Shown: one piece after another, positions 17,973 through 26,248 of the stretch | How positions within the stretch are numbered: the stretch's first letter is position 1 | Layout: each line of letters starts with the position of its first letter | From: Bog-473 sp963744935 | Lineage (GTDB): Bacteria; Actinomycetota; Acidimicrobiia; Acidimicrobiales; RAAP-2 | DNA length: 64,000 nucleotides | Assembly: GCA_963744935.1 (NCBI GenBank) | Contig: CAVUVM010000012.1 | Location: 496,001 to 560,000 of the forward strand | Direction: 5' to 3' | The notes under the pieces: generated by a model | The model's input: only the letters and a program-made list of their open reading frames with translations | Told to the model about the DNA's origin: nothing | The model's database searches: none | Made by a program: the position numbers and the translations under genes

Positions 17973-18599
17973 TCACGTTCTCACTTTCACTGCGTGGGTC
18001 CGGGCTTCGGCCGGGACGCGGATCTCGCGTCCCTGTTCCAATTCACCGAGCGCCCACGCCACGGTCGCCGGGTAGAGACTGCGCTCCACCACCTTGATTC
18101 GCTCGTGCAGGGTCTCCTCGCTGTCACCCACCAGCACCGGCACGACCTCTTGGGCCAGGATCGGTCCGGCGTCCATCTCGAGCGTGGCGAGATGGACAGT
18201 GCACCCGGTCTCGGTGACCCCGGCTGCCAGGGCGTCCCGCACGGCATGCCAACCCGGGAAGGCGGGTAGGAGGGCTGGGTGCGTGTTGAGGATCCTTCCA
18301 GGGAAGGCCCGGTGGATCCCTTGGGCCAGCACCGTTCCGAACCCGGCCATCGCCAGGAGGTCGACTTGGTGGGCGACCAGGGTGGCCGCGACCGAGCTGG
18401 TGAAGCCTTCGCGGTCGAACCCTGGCCCGAAGCCTCCGTAGGCCGCCCGGTCGACGAGCTCGGCCGCGACCCCGGCCTCCTGTGCCAGGTCCAGCCCGCC
18501 GCAGGGCCGGTCCGAGAGCACCACGGCCACCGGGAGGCCGGCGTCGAACATGGCCCTCAGGATGGTCCCTGAACCCGAAACGAGGACCGCGAGGCGCAC
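17973..18599 (-). CDS. purN: phosphoribosylglycinamide formyltransferase
   Basis: GTG start; 208 residues. It has LAVLVSGSGTILRAM, the formyl-transfer core AGFGTVL and NTHPALLPAFPGWHA (catalytic Asn and His), and VTETGCTVHLATLEMDAGPILAQ with the catalytic Asp. It transfers the formyl group of 10-formyl-THF to GAR in purine synthesis. It is the first gene of the purine/one-carbon operon. No strong ribosome-binding site is seen upstream of this GTG, so the start is moderately certain. Confidence 0.94.
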   Translation of the reverse strand: MRLAVLVSGSGTILRAMFDAGLPVAVVLSDRPCGGLDLAQEAGVAAELVDRAAYGGFGPGFDREGFTSSVAATLVAHQVDLLAMAGFGTVLAQGIHRAFPGRILNTHPALLPAFPGWHAVRDALAAGVTETGCTVHLATLEMDAGPILAQEVVPVLVGDSEETLHERIKVVERSLYPATVAWALGELEQGREIRVPAEARTHAVKVRT

Positions 18600-18664
18600 A
18601 CGCCCAATCTAGGCGACCACCCCCCGCCTCCGGGCCCCCCTCGCCGTCCGCGTTCGCTTGTTCC

Positions 18665-19507
18665 TCAGGTCGGCGGAGTCCCGTTCGCGGTCGGCCATGG
18701 GAGCGCCTTTTCACCCCTCCCTCTCGACACACGTCGGAGATGGGCCCAATAGCGCTTCCGGTAACGGGTGGGCATGCGGGTCGACGAGAACGGTCGGGAC
18801 ACGAGGAGTTCTATCTTTCGGATCGGCCACTCCCACGTCCCGAGTCCGTGGGCGGCTTCATAGGCCGTGGCTGCTGCGCCGGGCCCGGGACCGCCTGTGG
18901 GAGCAAGAATTCGTGTATCGACGATCGCTGCGAGTCGCTGGTAATACGCCTGTTTGGCGTCATCGGCCAACTGCGGCTTGCGCGCCACCATCAATGCGTC
19001 GTGCCACTCATCGAGGCCGTGGAGCACCCTCGTCTGGGCCGATGACTCGACGTAGCTCTCTTCCAACGTGAGACCAACGTATGCGCACAGTGCACCCCAG
19101 GAATCGGGATAGAAACGCCAACAGTCGAGCGGGTATTGATGCACGTACCCGCCGGAAGGGGCGATGACGGCAACCAGCCCGTCGGGGGTCAGCACGCGCG
19201 CAATCTCGGCCGCCGTGATCCAAAAAAACGGGTCGTGCTCGAACGTCTGGCCAGAGATCACGACGTCGAAACTCTCAGCCGGTAGCTCGGCCCACGAGAA
19301 GGGATCCTCGGGAACGAACTCAGCGTTTTCACTCTTTTCGAGGTCCAATCCCACGTACTGGAAGGTGGGTGGCGCAAAGAGCGGGCGATATGACTGGTTG
19401 GCGTCCTGGCCCCCTGCCCCGACGTCAAGGACTCTGATGGGAGCGGGAAGGCCTGCGAGATACGCATTCCTGAACGCTCGCATCTTCTCGAATGATGCCT
19501 CGTGCAT
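18665..19507 (-). CDS. class I SAM-dependent methyltransferase (paralogue of 34510 gene)
   Basis: The start is set at the ATG at 19507 because its first residues (MHEASFEKMRAF) align with the GTG start of the paralogue at 34510; this gives 280 residues. It has the SAM-binding IRVLDVGAGG motif, the acidic strand in YVGLDLEKS, FDVVISGQTFEH, and HQYPLDCWRFYPDSWG. The two proteins share this pattern from end to end. Such enzymes often methylate sugars in surface glycan clusters. It lies beside a 2OG-Fe(II) oxygenase on the same strand. Confidence 0.75.
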   Translation of the reverse strand: MHEASFEKMRAFRNAYLAGLPAPIRVLDVGAGGQDANQSYRPLFAPPTFQYVGLDLEKSENAEFVPEDPFSWAELPAESFDVVISGQTFEHDPFFWITAAEIARVLTPDGLVAVIAPSGGYVHQYPLDCWRFYPDSWGALCAYVGLTLEESYVESSAQTRVLHGLDEWHDALMVARKPQLADDAKQAYYQRLAAIVDTRILAPTGGPGPGAAATAYEAAHGLGTWEWPIRKIELLVSRPFSSTRMPTRYRKRYWAHLRRVSRGRGEKALPWPTANGTPPT

Positions 19508-19557
19508 GCACGACATCATTCCACGCAGCAGGCAGAACAGGTGCAGAGCCCCCGGCG

Positions 19558-20379
19558 CTATACCAGCTGGCGAGACTCCTGCGGGTCGACCCGGTACGCG
19601 GCGTGGGTGAGGACCCTCGCCATCTTGAGCGCCGTCTTCATCGTCTTCAAACGCGCCCTGACAACCAGATCTTGCTGGTTCAGCGACTCTGCCGGATACC
19701 AGTTGGCCTTGAGGTCTGCGCTGAAAGTGTCGGCAGCTTCCACTGTGTAGTAGAAGAGCGCGATCGAACACCGTCGCCGCGAACCCGTGAGCGGTTGCAC
19801 GCTGTGAACAGATCGATGATCGGTTGCGAAGATCACACAAGTGCCGAGCCGCGGCAGAACGGTCACGGTCGGGTGATCGTCACCAAAATCGAACAGGGCG
19901 AACTCGCCGCCATCGCCCTGCTCCCACAGCCGGTTCAGGTACACGAGGACATTGACCCGGCGGAACAAACCAAATGTCGGGTGGCGGTCGCGGTCAGTGT
20001 GGGGCGCGAGCACCCCCCCGGGGTCCATACATTGAAGGCCGCCCCCCTGAAGAAAGGGATCCGGCAACAGGGCGTCGATGGACGTGATGCGCGAGAGGCC
20101 TCTCAGAAATCGAGGCGATGAGAGCTCGACGATGAGTTCGCGCATCGCCTCGGGCATGACGTCTATGTCCCGGCAGCTCGATTTGCCGGACTGATACGTC
20201 GAAGTCCGACTGGCCCAGCCCTTCCACGAGCGTTCGGGGAAGGCATTCGCCAGCTCGTCGGATTCGCCGAGCAGGATGTCCTCGATGACCGTATGGGGGA
20301 AGGGGTCGGCCACTCGGAACCGCGTCCTCCGCTCTTCTCCGGCCTTTCCCTCAAGCTTGCTGTAGTCGATAAGGGTCAT
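19558..20379 (-). CDS. 2-oxoglutarate-Fe(II) oxygenase family protein
   Basis: The ATG at 20379 gives 273 residues. The iron ligands are visible as APHTDRD (HxD) and RSVHSVQPL (distal His). The 2OG-binding Arg lies in RRRCSIALFYY. The double-stranded beta-helix strands are GGLQCMDPGG and NVLVYLN. The layout resembles the prolyl-4-hydroxylase-like 2OG oxygenases (2OG-FeII_Oxy_3 type) often found in polysaccharide or secondary-metabolite clusters. It is 50 bases upstream of the methyltransferase, so the two may modify the same substrate. An in-frame start at 20409 is possible. Confidence 0.75.
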   Translation of the reverse strand: MTLIDYSKLEGKAGEERRTRFRVADPFPHTVIEDILLGESDELANAFPERSWKGWASRTSTYQSGKSSCRDIDVMPEAMRELIVELSSPRFLRGLSRITSIDALLPDPFLQGGGLQCMDPGGVLAPHTDRDRHPTFGLFRRVNVLVYLNRLWEQGDGGEFALFDFGDDHPTVTVLPRLGTCVIFATDHRSVHSVQPLTGSRRRCSIALFYYTVEAADTFSADLKANWYPAESLNQQDLVVRARLKTMKTALKMARVLTHAAYRVDPQESRQLV

Positions 20380-20519
20380 CTCGTGCCCCCCCAAGATTCC
20401 TACCGCCACCCTACTTGCAGAGGCTATGACTCTTGCGGCACGAGATCACTTTTCCGCCGAAACACAGCCGAAATACGTGGTTCCAGCCCGCCGGGTCCAC
20501 CAGACCCGGGGTCGCTGCC

Positions 20520-21152
20520 CTATTCGGACGAAGCAGGTGTGGACTCCACGCGGCTCCTGGCCGCGCTGAAGATGAGGCGGACCCCGGCACCGATCACCAC
20601 CAGGTCGAGCAGCATCTGCGCCGAGACGATCAGCCGCGCCGTGTCGGTCTGCGGCGTGATGTCGCCGAACCCAACCGTCGAGAACACGCTGACGGTGAAG
20701 TAGAGCGCTTGCGTTTGATCCAACAATCGGGTGAAGCCATGGCTGTTGTGCGACATCGCCAGATAGACACCCGAGAAGAGAGCGAGAAACAGCGCGACCA
20801 CGATGCCGAGCGCCTCGACGGCACGTAGCTCCGGAAGCTCGGCTCTCGAGATCCGGCCGATCTGCCAGGTGAACACCGAGGCGACGAGCGCGATGTCCAC
20901 GGCAAGCCGTAGGCCTGCACGTAGTTCGGACTCCTTGCCGATCGGGAGCACGTAGTAGGCACCGAAGATGAGAACCCATGCAACCACGATCGTGAGCGCG
21001 CAGCGCAGAATTGCCAGGTGCCGATCGCGTGGCCCGAGGTCCGACAGCCGGACGGGCGTGGACGTCGCGCTGCGGTCCCCTCTTTTCCACCAAGCGCGTC
21101 CACGCTGGGACGGCCGCCCCTGAGGCCGCTCCCCTGCACCCTCCGGCTCCAT
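20520..21152 (-). CDS. two-pore-domain-type potassium channel protein
   Basis: The ATG at 21152 gives 210 residues. About four hydrophobic helices are seen, the first at CALTIVVAWVLIFGAYYVL. A pore loop YFTVSVFSTVGFGDITPQTD carries the TVGFGD selectivity filter, followed by a final helix. This is the Ion_trans_2 arrangement of small bacterial K+ channels; no C-terminal RCK domain is present. The N-terminus is Arg-rich and poorly conserved. It is divergent from the membrane protein at 21365. Longer in-frame starts exist but add only low-complexity Arg-rich sequence. Confidence 0.78.
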   Translation of the reverse strand: MEPEGAGERPQGRPSQRGRAWWKRGDRSATSTPVRLSDLGPRDRHLAILRCALTIVVAWVLIFGAYYVLPIGKESELRAGLRLAVDIALVASVFTWQIGRISRAELPELRAVEALGIVVALFLALFSGVYLAMSHNSHGFTRLLDQTQALYFTVSVFSTVGFGDITPQTDTARLIVSAQMLLDLVVIGAGVRLIFSAARSRVESTPASSE

Positions 21153-21364
21153 CGGCGAAACGCTAACGACGCCGCTGCCCGAATTGGGGTATGCGGGGGT
21201 GCTAGCCACCCGCTCAGCCTTCGGTACTACCCCCCTTTTCCTGGCCGCCACGCGGGCGCATACTGATTGCCGGAGCGTGCGAGCGAGCGTCTCCAGGGGC
21301 CGCACGCTGGGCCACGCTCCCAAGAGCGCACGACACGACAGTCGTGCGAGGGAGGGATATACCA

Positions 21365-22063
21365 ATGAAGGACTCGGCATTCAACCGATGGCTCTGGCTG
21401 ATCGGCCTGGTGGCCGCCGCATTGCTCTTTGTCTCGTTCGGACCGCTCTCGAGCGGTTCCCCGGGCGAGAACGCCACTGGCGTCACGGTGGCGCACTGGT
21501 ACAACACGCACGTGAACCAACAGTGGGTCACGATCTGGCTGGTCGGACTTTCCATGTTCTTGGTCCTCGTCTACGTAACCCAGCTCCGCTCCGTACTGGT
21601 GCGGGCCGGCGGGCAGCGGCTGTGGCCCAACGTCGTCTTTGCCTCGGGCATCCTGCTCGTCGCTGGCATCGTCGTCGCGGGCAGCTTCGAGATCACGCTC
21701 ATCCTGGCGTCGCACAACCACCAATTCGCCGTGGCGCACTTCGTCAACTTCTACAGCGCCAACAACGAGCTGCTCATCCTCGCCGGAATGGACTTCTTGA
21801 CCTTCTCCACCGGCTTGGCCATCCTGCTCAACCGTGAGGTCGCCCCGCTGCCCAAACTGCTCGGGTGGTACTCCATCCTCGTGGCACTGGTCGGCATCGC
21901 CGGGCCGCTCAGTTTCCTGGCCCTCCTCTTCGGGCTGCCGATCTGGCTGCTCGCCACCGGCATCGTGATCGCCGTGAAGTCGGGTCGCGGCACGCTCGGA
22001 CCCGCGCCGGGCGATGATGCGGGGTCTTTGGCTCCGGCCGCCGCGGCGACGGTTGCGGCCTGA
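21365..22063 (+). CDS. polytopic membrane protein, unknown function
   Basis: The ATG at 21365 is preceded by GAGGGAGGG, giving 232 residues. About six hydrophobic segments are evident (WLWLIGLVAAALLFVSF, WLVGLSMFLVLVYVT, and others), with a loop HWYNTHVNQQW after the first helix and an Ala-rich tail. The protein resembles the uncharacterised DUF4386-like integral membrane proteins common in Actinobacteria, but this is only an impression from helix layout. No enzymatic motif was found. Confidence 0.65.
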   Translation: MKDSAFNRWLWLIGLVAAALLFVSFGPLSSGSPGENATGVTVAHWYNTHVNQQWVTIWLVGLSMFLVLVYVTQLRSVLVRAGGQRLWPNVVFASGILLVAGIVVAGSFEITLILASHNHQFAVAHFVNFYSANNELLILAGMDFLTFSTGLAILLNREVAPLPKLLGWYSILVALVGIAGPLSFLALLFGLPIWLLATGIVIAVKSGRGTLGPAPGDDAGSLAPAAAATVAA

Positions 22064-22154
22064 CGCAGTCTGCGGTCACCGGCGGGCGGTTGCCCCGCCT
22101 GTGGCCGTCGGTCGTCCGTGCGGGGGCTTGCGCCCCAGCCAGTGGTGGCGTGGC

Positions 22155-23045
22155 TTAGCCGAGCCCCCGCACGATGGCGACCATCAGCTCTCCGCACTCG
22201 GTGGGGTTCTGCGCCACGTGCGCCCCGGCGGCGGACAGCGCTTCCATCTTGGCCTGGGCGGTCCCCTGCGATCCCGAGATGATGGCGCCGGCATGGCCCA
22301 TCTTGCGCCCGGGGGGCGCGGTGACGCCGGCGATGTAGGCCGCCACGGGCTTGGTCATGTGCGCAGCGATGAACTCGGCCGCCCGCTCCTCCTCCGAGCC
22401 GCCGATCTCGCCGATCATCATCACAGCCTTGGTTTCGGGATCCGCCTCGAACGCAGCCAGGCAGTCGATGAAGTTGGTGCCGGGTACGGGGTCGCCGCCG
22501 ATGCCCACGCAGGTCGTTTGGCCGATGCCCTGCTGGGACAGCTCGTGCAGGGCCTGGTACGTCAGCGTCCCCGACCGCGACACGATGCCGACCGGTCCGC
22601 CGGGCAGCGCGATGTCGCCCGAGGTGATGCCTATGTTGCACTTGCCGGGGCTGATGATGCCGGGGCAGTTCGGCCCCAACAGCCGCGTGCCGCGGAACTC
22701 ATCGATCAAGCGATTGTAATCCACCGCCTCGTCCTGGGCGGGAATGCCCTCGGTGATACACGCGATGAACGAGATGCCGGCCTCGGCCGCCTCGATGATG
22801 GCGTCGGCGGCGGCCCGCGGCGGCACCGAGATGAACGACGCCGTGGCACCGGTCTCCTTCACCGCATCGGCCACCGAGGCGTAGACGGGGATGCCTTCGA
22901 TCTCCTCACCTCCCCGCTTGGGGTTGGTGCCACCCACGACCTTGGTGCCGTAGGCCTTGTTGCGTAGGCCGTGGTAGAGACCCTGGCTCGTCGGGCTTAT
23001 GCCCTGAATCACGACCTTGGTCGTCTCGTCGACGAAGATGCTCAC
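22155..23045 (-). CDS. sucD: succinyl-CoA synthetase alpha subunit
   Basis: GTG start with AGAGGAA upstream; 296 residues. It has the CoA-binding GISPTSQGLYHGLRN region, VGGTNPKRGG, GPNCPGIISPGKC, IVSRSGTLTYQ, and the phosphorylated His in KMGHAGAIISGSQG. With SucC it interconverts succinyl-CoA and succinate with nucleotide phosphorylation in the TCA cycle. It lies 33 bases downstream of sucC on the same strand. Confidence 0.95.
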   Translation of the reverse strand: MSIFVDETTKVVIQGISPTSQGLYHGLRNKAYGTKVVGGTNPKRGGEEIEGIPVYASVADAVKETGATASFISVPPRAAADAIIEAAEAGISFIACITEGIPAQDEAVDYNRLIDEFRGTRLLGPNCPGIISPGKCNIGITSGDIALPGGPVGIVSRSGTLTYQALHELSQQGIGQTTCVGIGGDPVPGTNFIDCLAAFEADPETKAVMMIGEIGGSEEERAAEFIAAHMTKPVAAYIAGVTAPPGRKMGHAGAIISGSQGTAQAKMEALSAAGAHVAQNPTECGELMVAIVRGLG

Positions 23046-23078
23046 GTTCGTTCCTCTTCTCTCTGCGTTCGGGTCCGT

Positions 23079-24224
23079 CTACGCCTGCTGCGCCAGGGCG
23101 ACCGCCCGGCGGGCTGCGTCGAGCATGGTCGGCTCGGCGATCAGGCGGTCCGACAGGTGGTCCTTCAGCAAGGCCCGGCCCTGCTCGGCGTTGGTACCGT
23201 CGAGGCGCATGACCAGCGGTGAGGCCAGCCGCACGCGGCTCAGGGCCTCAATGATCCCCTTCGCCACCTCGTCGACCCTCGTGATGCCGCCGAATATGTT
23301 GACGAAGATGGACTTCACCGCCGGATCGGCGTTGATGACCTCAAGGGCGGCTGCCATCACGTCGGCGTTGGCGCCGCCGCCGATATCGAGGAAGTTGGCT
23401 GCCTCACCACCGACCTGTGTGACGACGTCGAGCGTCGACATGGCGAGGCCGGCGCCGTTGGCGATGATGCCGACCGTCCCCGACAGGCCGATGTAGTTGA
23501 GACCTCTCTCCTTGGCCATCTTTTCGCGGGGGTCGATATCGGAGTCGTCCTCGTACTCCCCCCACTCGGGGTGGCGGAACGACGCGTTCTCGTCGAGCGT
23601 GACCTTTGCATCGAGGGCGTGCACCTTGCCCTCAGGGGTGAGGATGAGCGGGTTGATCTCGGCCAGGTCGCAGTCGCCTTCGACGTAGCAGTGGTAGAGG
23701 CGCACCAAGAGGGTCGCCGCCTGCTCGCGCGCCTCGGGATCCAGATCGGCACGGTTGACCCACGCCCGGGCCGCCTCTTCCGACAGCCCCTCAACCGGGT
23801 TGATGTGGAGCCTGGCGATGGCGTCGGGATCGGTCTGCGCCACCTCCTCGATCTCGACTCCGCCCTGCGCGGACAGCATGCCGAGATGCAACTTGGCGGT
23901 GCGGTCCAGGGTGAAGCTGGCGTAGTACTCCTTGGCGATGTCCGATGCGTGCTCGACCCAGAGCCGCTTGACGACATGACCCTTGATGTCGAGCCCCAGG
24001 ATGTTCCCGGCGTGCAAGCGAACCTCGTCGGCATCGGCCGCCAGCTTCACGCCCCCCGCCTTGCCGCGCCCGCCCACTTTCACCTGGGCCTTGATCACAA
24101 CCGGGTAGCCGGCAGCCTCCGCCTGCTCCACCGCCTCGTCCACCGTGTCGGCCACGCCGCCCGGCGAGACTGGAATGCCGAAGCGGGCGAAGTACTGCTT
24201 GCCCTGGTACTCGTAGAGGTCCAC
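23079..24224 (-). CDS. sucC: succinyl-CoA synthetase beta subunit
   Basis: The start is GTG at 24224; 381 residues. The N-terminal ATP-grasp domain begins MDLYEYQGKQYFARFGIPV and has KAQVKVGGRGKAGGVKLA. The C-terminal ligase domain has GLAMSTLDVV, FLDIGGGANADVM and FVNIFGGITRVDEVAKG. It is the nucleotide-binding partner of SucD. A 108-bp gap separates it from the B12-binding gene upstream, which is metabolically linked because methylmalonyl-CoA mutase yields succinyl-CoA. Confidence 0.95.
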   Translation of the reverse strand: MDLYEYQGKQYFARFGIPVSPGGVADTVDEAVEQAEAAGYPVVIKAQVKVGGRGKAGGVKLAADADEVRLHAGNILGLDIKGHVVKRLWVEHASDIAKEYYASFTLDRTAKLHLGMLSAQGGVEIEEVAQTDPDAIARLHINPVEGLSEEAARAWVNRADLDPEAREQAATLLVRLYHCYVEGDCDLAEINPLILTPEGKVHALDAKVTLDENASFRHPEWGEYEDDSDIDPREKMAKERGLNYIGLSGTVGIIANGAGLAMSTLDVVTQVGGEAANFLDIGGGANADVMAAALEVINADPAVKSIFVNIFGGITRVDEVAKGIIEALSRVRLASPLVMRLDGTNAEQGRALLKDHLSDRLIAEPTMLDAARRAVALAQQA

Positions 24225-24332
24225 TGTCGGTGTTGGCTCCTTCGGGTTTGTGCTGCTCGGGTCTTGCCCTCGCAGAACGGGTGGTGATCGATGAGATGGC
24301 GAGAGATGGGGTGAACGGTGCCCGCAAGGGCG

Positions 24333-24749
24333 TCAGGCCTCGACGGTCTCCTCGCGTGCATCGAGGGTCTCGCCCAGCCACGAGCCGATCGAGTCGAGCG
24401 GCGCACCCGGCGTGAAGACGGCCGCCACGCCTTGCTCTTTGAGCACGGGGATGTCGGCCTCAGGAATGATGCCCCCGACCACGACGAGCACGTCCTCGCG
24501 CCCGGCATCCGCCAGCAGCTTGACGACCTTGGGCACCAGGGTGAGGTGGGCGCCCGAGAGGAGCGACAGCCCGACCGCGTCGGCGTCTTCTTGCACCACG
24601 GCCTGGACCACCTGCTCGGGTGTCTGGTGGAGGCCGGTGTAGACGACCTCGAACCCGGCGTCGCGCAGCGCCCGGGCGATGACCTTGGCCCCCCGGTCGT
24701 GCCCGTCGAGCCCGGGCTTGGCCACGACCACCCTGTAGGGACGTTTCAT
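24333..24749 (-). CDS. B12-binding domain protein (methylmalonyl-CoA mutase C-terminal type)
   Basis: The ATG at 24749 gives 138 residues. It has the cobalamin-binding DxHxxG motif in GLDGHDRGAKVIA, then LSLLSGAH and VVVGGIIPEAD, the hallmarks of the C-terminal domain of B12-dependent mutases. Stand-alone copies are the small subunit of two-part methylmalonyl-CoA or related acyl-CoA mutases. The large subunit is not in this window. The position just upstream of sucC-sucD supports a role in making succinyl-CoA. Confidence 0.88.
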   Translation of the reverse strand: MKRPYRVVVAKPGLDGHDRGAKVIARALRDAGFEVVYTGLHQTPEQVVQAVVQEDADAVGLSLLSGAHLTLVPKVVKLLADAGREDVLVVVGGIIPEADIPVLKEQGVAAVFTPGAPLDSIGSWLGETLDAREETVEA

Positions 24750-24815
24750 GACGCCCCCAGGATACGAAGGCGCCGGGTGCGGGCGCCAGATCGCCGGGTT
24801 CCTCCTCCTCAAGGG

Positions 24816-26144
24816 CTACTGATTTTGGCCGATCCAGGGTATCCAGTGTCCGCCGACCACCCGCACGACGGCCTTCTTTCCGACCTTTGCGCCGGGGTGC
24901 CCGTACCCCGACACCTCATCGCCGTCAAAGGTCACGTGCGCGCCGGCGGCAGCGTGGTACACCGGCTCATGAATCGTGCCCGCTGGGAACTGGAGCGATG
25001 AGTTCGACACCGTCACGTCGCCGGCTGTCACTTGCACACAGGACACATAGACACTGGCGCCGCACCGCAGCGAGTCATCCTCGAACGTGAACGGGCCTCG
25101 CGCGACCCGGTCATGACGGGCCCGTGCGACGAGAATCGCGGTGCCTCCCTCCTCACTCTCCATGGTGCACCGCTCGACCGTGATGTTGCCGGTGTGCCTC
25201 CCGCCCCCGTTTCCTCCATTCGCAAAGAAGTAGTGGCCGGCGGTCGCCTCACAGCCGTCGATCGTCACGTTCTTGGCCCCTTCGTTCCCCTGGTCTGCCT
25301 CGAAGTCGAACGTATTGATACCCGGGTTGTCGACGATCACGTCGCTCACCTGCGCCCGCTTGATGGACGCAAACGTGATCCCTTGCCGACCAACGTCCTT
25401 GACCGTGACGTCGCGTATGACCACCGCCGATGCCGGAGCCAGTATCTGCCCGGACTCATGGTCAGCGCCGCCTCGCAAGGGGGCGAGCGTGATTCCATCA
25501 CCGAATGTGTTCGAAATCGTGACGCCTCGGATCGTCGCGCCGGCCGTGCCCTCGAGTTCGATCCCCCCCGCAAAAGCGAGGGCGGGATGGTACCCACCAG
25601 GGTTGGCACCGACGATGTGCATCGCCTCGATGGTCAGGCCTGAACCGCCGATCACGCTGAACACAGGGTTGCCGAGGTGATGCGTTGCGCCGCTCGGAGA
25701 GGTCGCCTTGTCCGTGAATGTCCCGCCGTAAATTGTGAGCTTCTTCGGATCGTTCAGCTTCAATCCTGTGTCGACCAGATAGCAGGCGTTCGCCGGCGCG
25801 ACGACCGTGCTTCCCGCGGGGAGGGAATGGAGCCACTTTCGCAACGGCTTGCTGACGTCAACCGAGCAGTTTGCCGCGACGGTGGAGGGCGGCGAGACAG
25901 TCGGGCCCGTTGGTGCCGGAACCGACGCTGACCCGCCCAGGAGGGTGGCTGCCCCGGACGTGGGGGAGGGAGCCGCGCTCGGACCGGAGGGAACCGTCGG
26001 AGACGGCCCGCGCCCGTTCGATGTCGCAGAGAGTGATTTCGTGGGCGATGTTCCTCCACACGCCGCGACTGTCACCGCTATCGCAAGGATCGCAAGGACC
26101 CACACCCGGCGCAACCCGGGGCGGCTGCCCCTAAGGGGCCGCAC
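24816..26144 (-). CDS. lipoprotein with right-handed beta-helix (paralogue B1)
   Basis: The protein has 442 residues. Its lipoprotein signal ends in the lipobox AVTVAAC, and a Ser/Pro/Thr-rich linker follows. The domain opens with NCSVDVSKPLRKWLHSLPAGSTV and ACYLVDTGLKL. Beta-helix rungs come next, including IVGANPGGYHP, GVTISNTFGDGI, DVGRQGITFASI and FDFEADQGNEGAKNVTIDGC. The pattern is that of pectate-lyase-like beta-helix proteins. Its neighbour 26249-27775 has the same blocks in the same order, so the two are tandem paralogues with different anchors: a lipid here, a C-terminal helix there. No catalytic residues were assigned. Confidence 0.78.
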   Translation of the reverse strand: MRPLRGSRPGLRRVWVLAILAIAVTVAACGGTSPTKSLSATSNGRGPSPTVPSGPSAAPSPTSGAATLLGGSASVPAPTGPTVSPPSTVAANCSVDVSKPLRKWLHSLPAGSTVVAPANACYLVDTGLKLNDPKKLTIYGGTFTDKATSPSGATHHLGNPVFSVIGGSGLTIEAMHIVGANPGGYHPALAFAGGIELEGTAGATIRGVTISNTFGDGITLAPLRGGADHESGQILAPASAVVIRDVTVKDVGRQGITFASIKRAQVSDVIVDNPGINTFDFEADQGNEGAKNVTIDGCEATAGHYFFANGGNGGGRHTGNITVERCTMESEEGGTAILVARARHDRVARGPFTFEDDSLRCGASVYVSCVQVTAGDVTVSNSSLQFPAGTIHEPVYHAAAGAHVTFDGDEVSGYGHPGAKVGKKAVVRVVGGHWIPWIGQNQ

Positions 26145-26248
26145 ATCGACGACCCGCCATCGGTGGGACTCTACCGGCGGAGGCGGGCAGAAAACCCGCG
26201 GCAGACCCGAACGGGAGCCCCGCGGGATCGGATGATCCCAAGCGGGCT

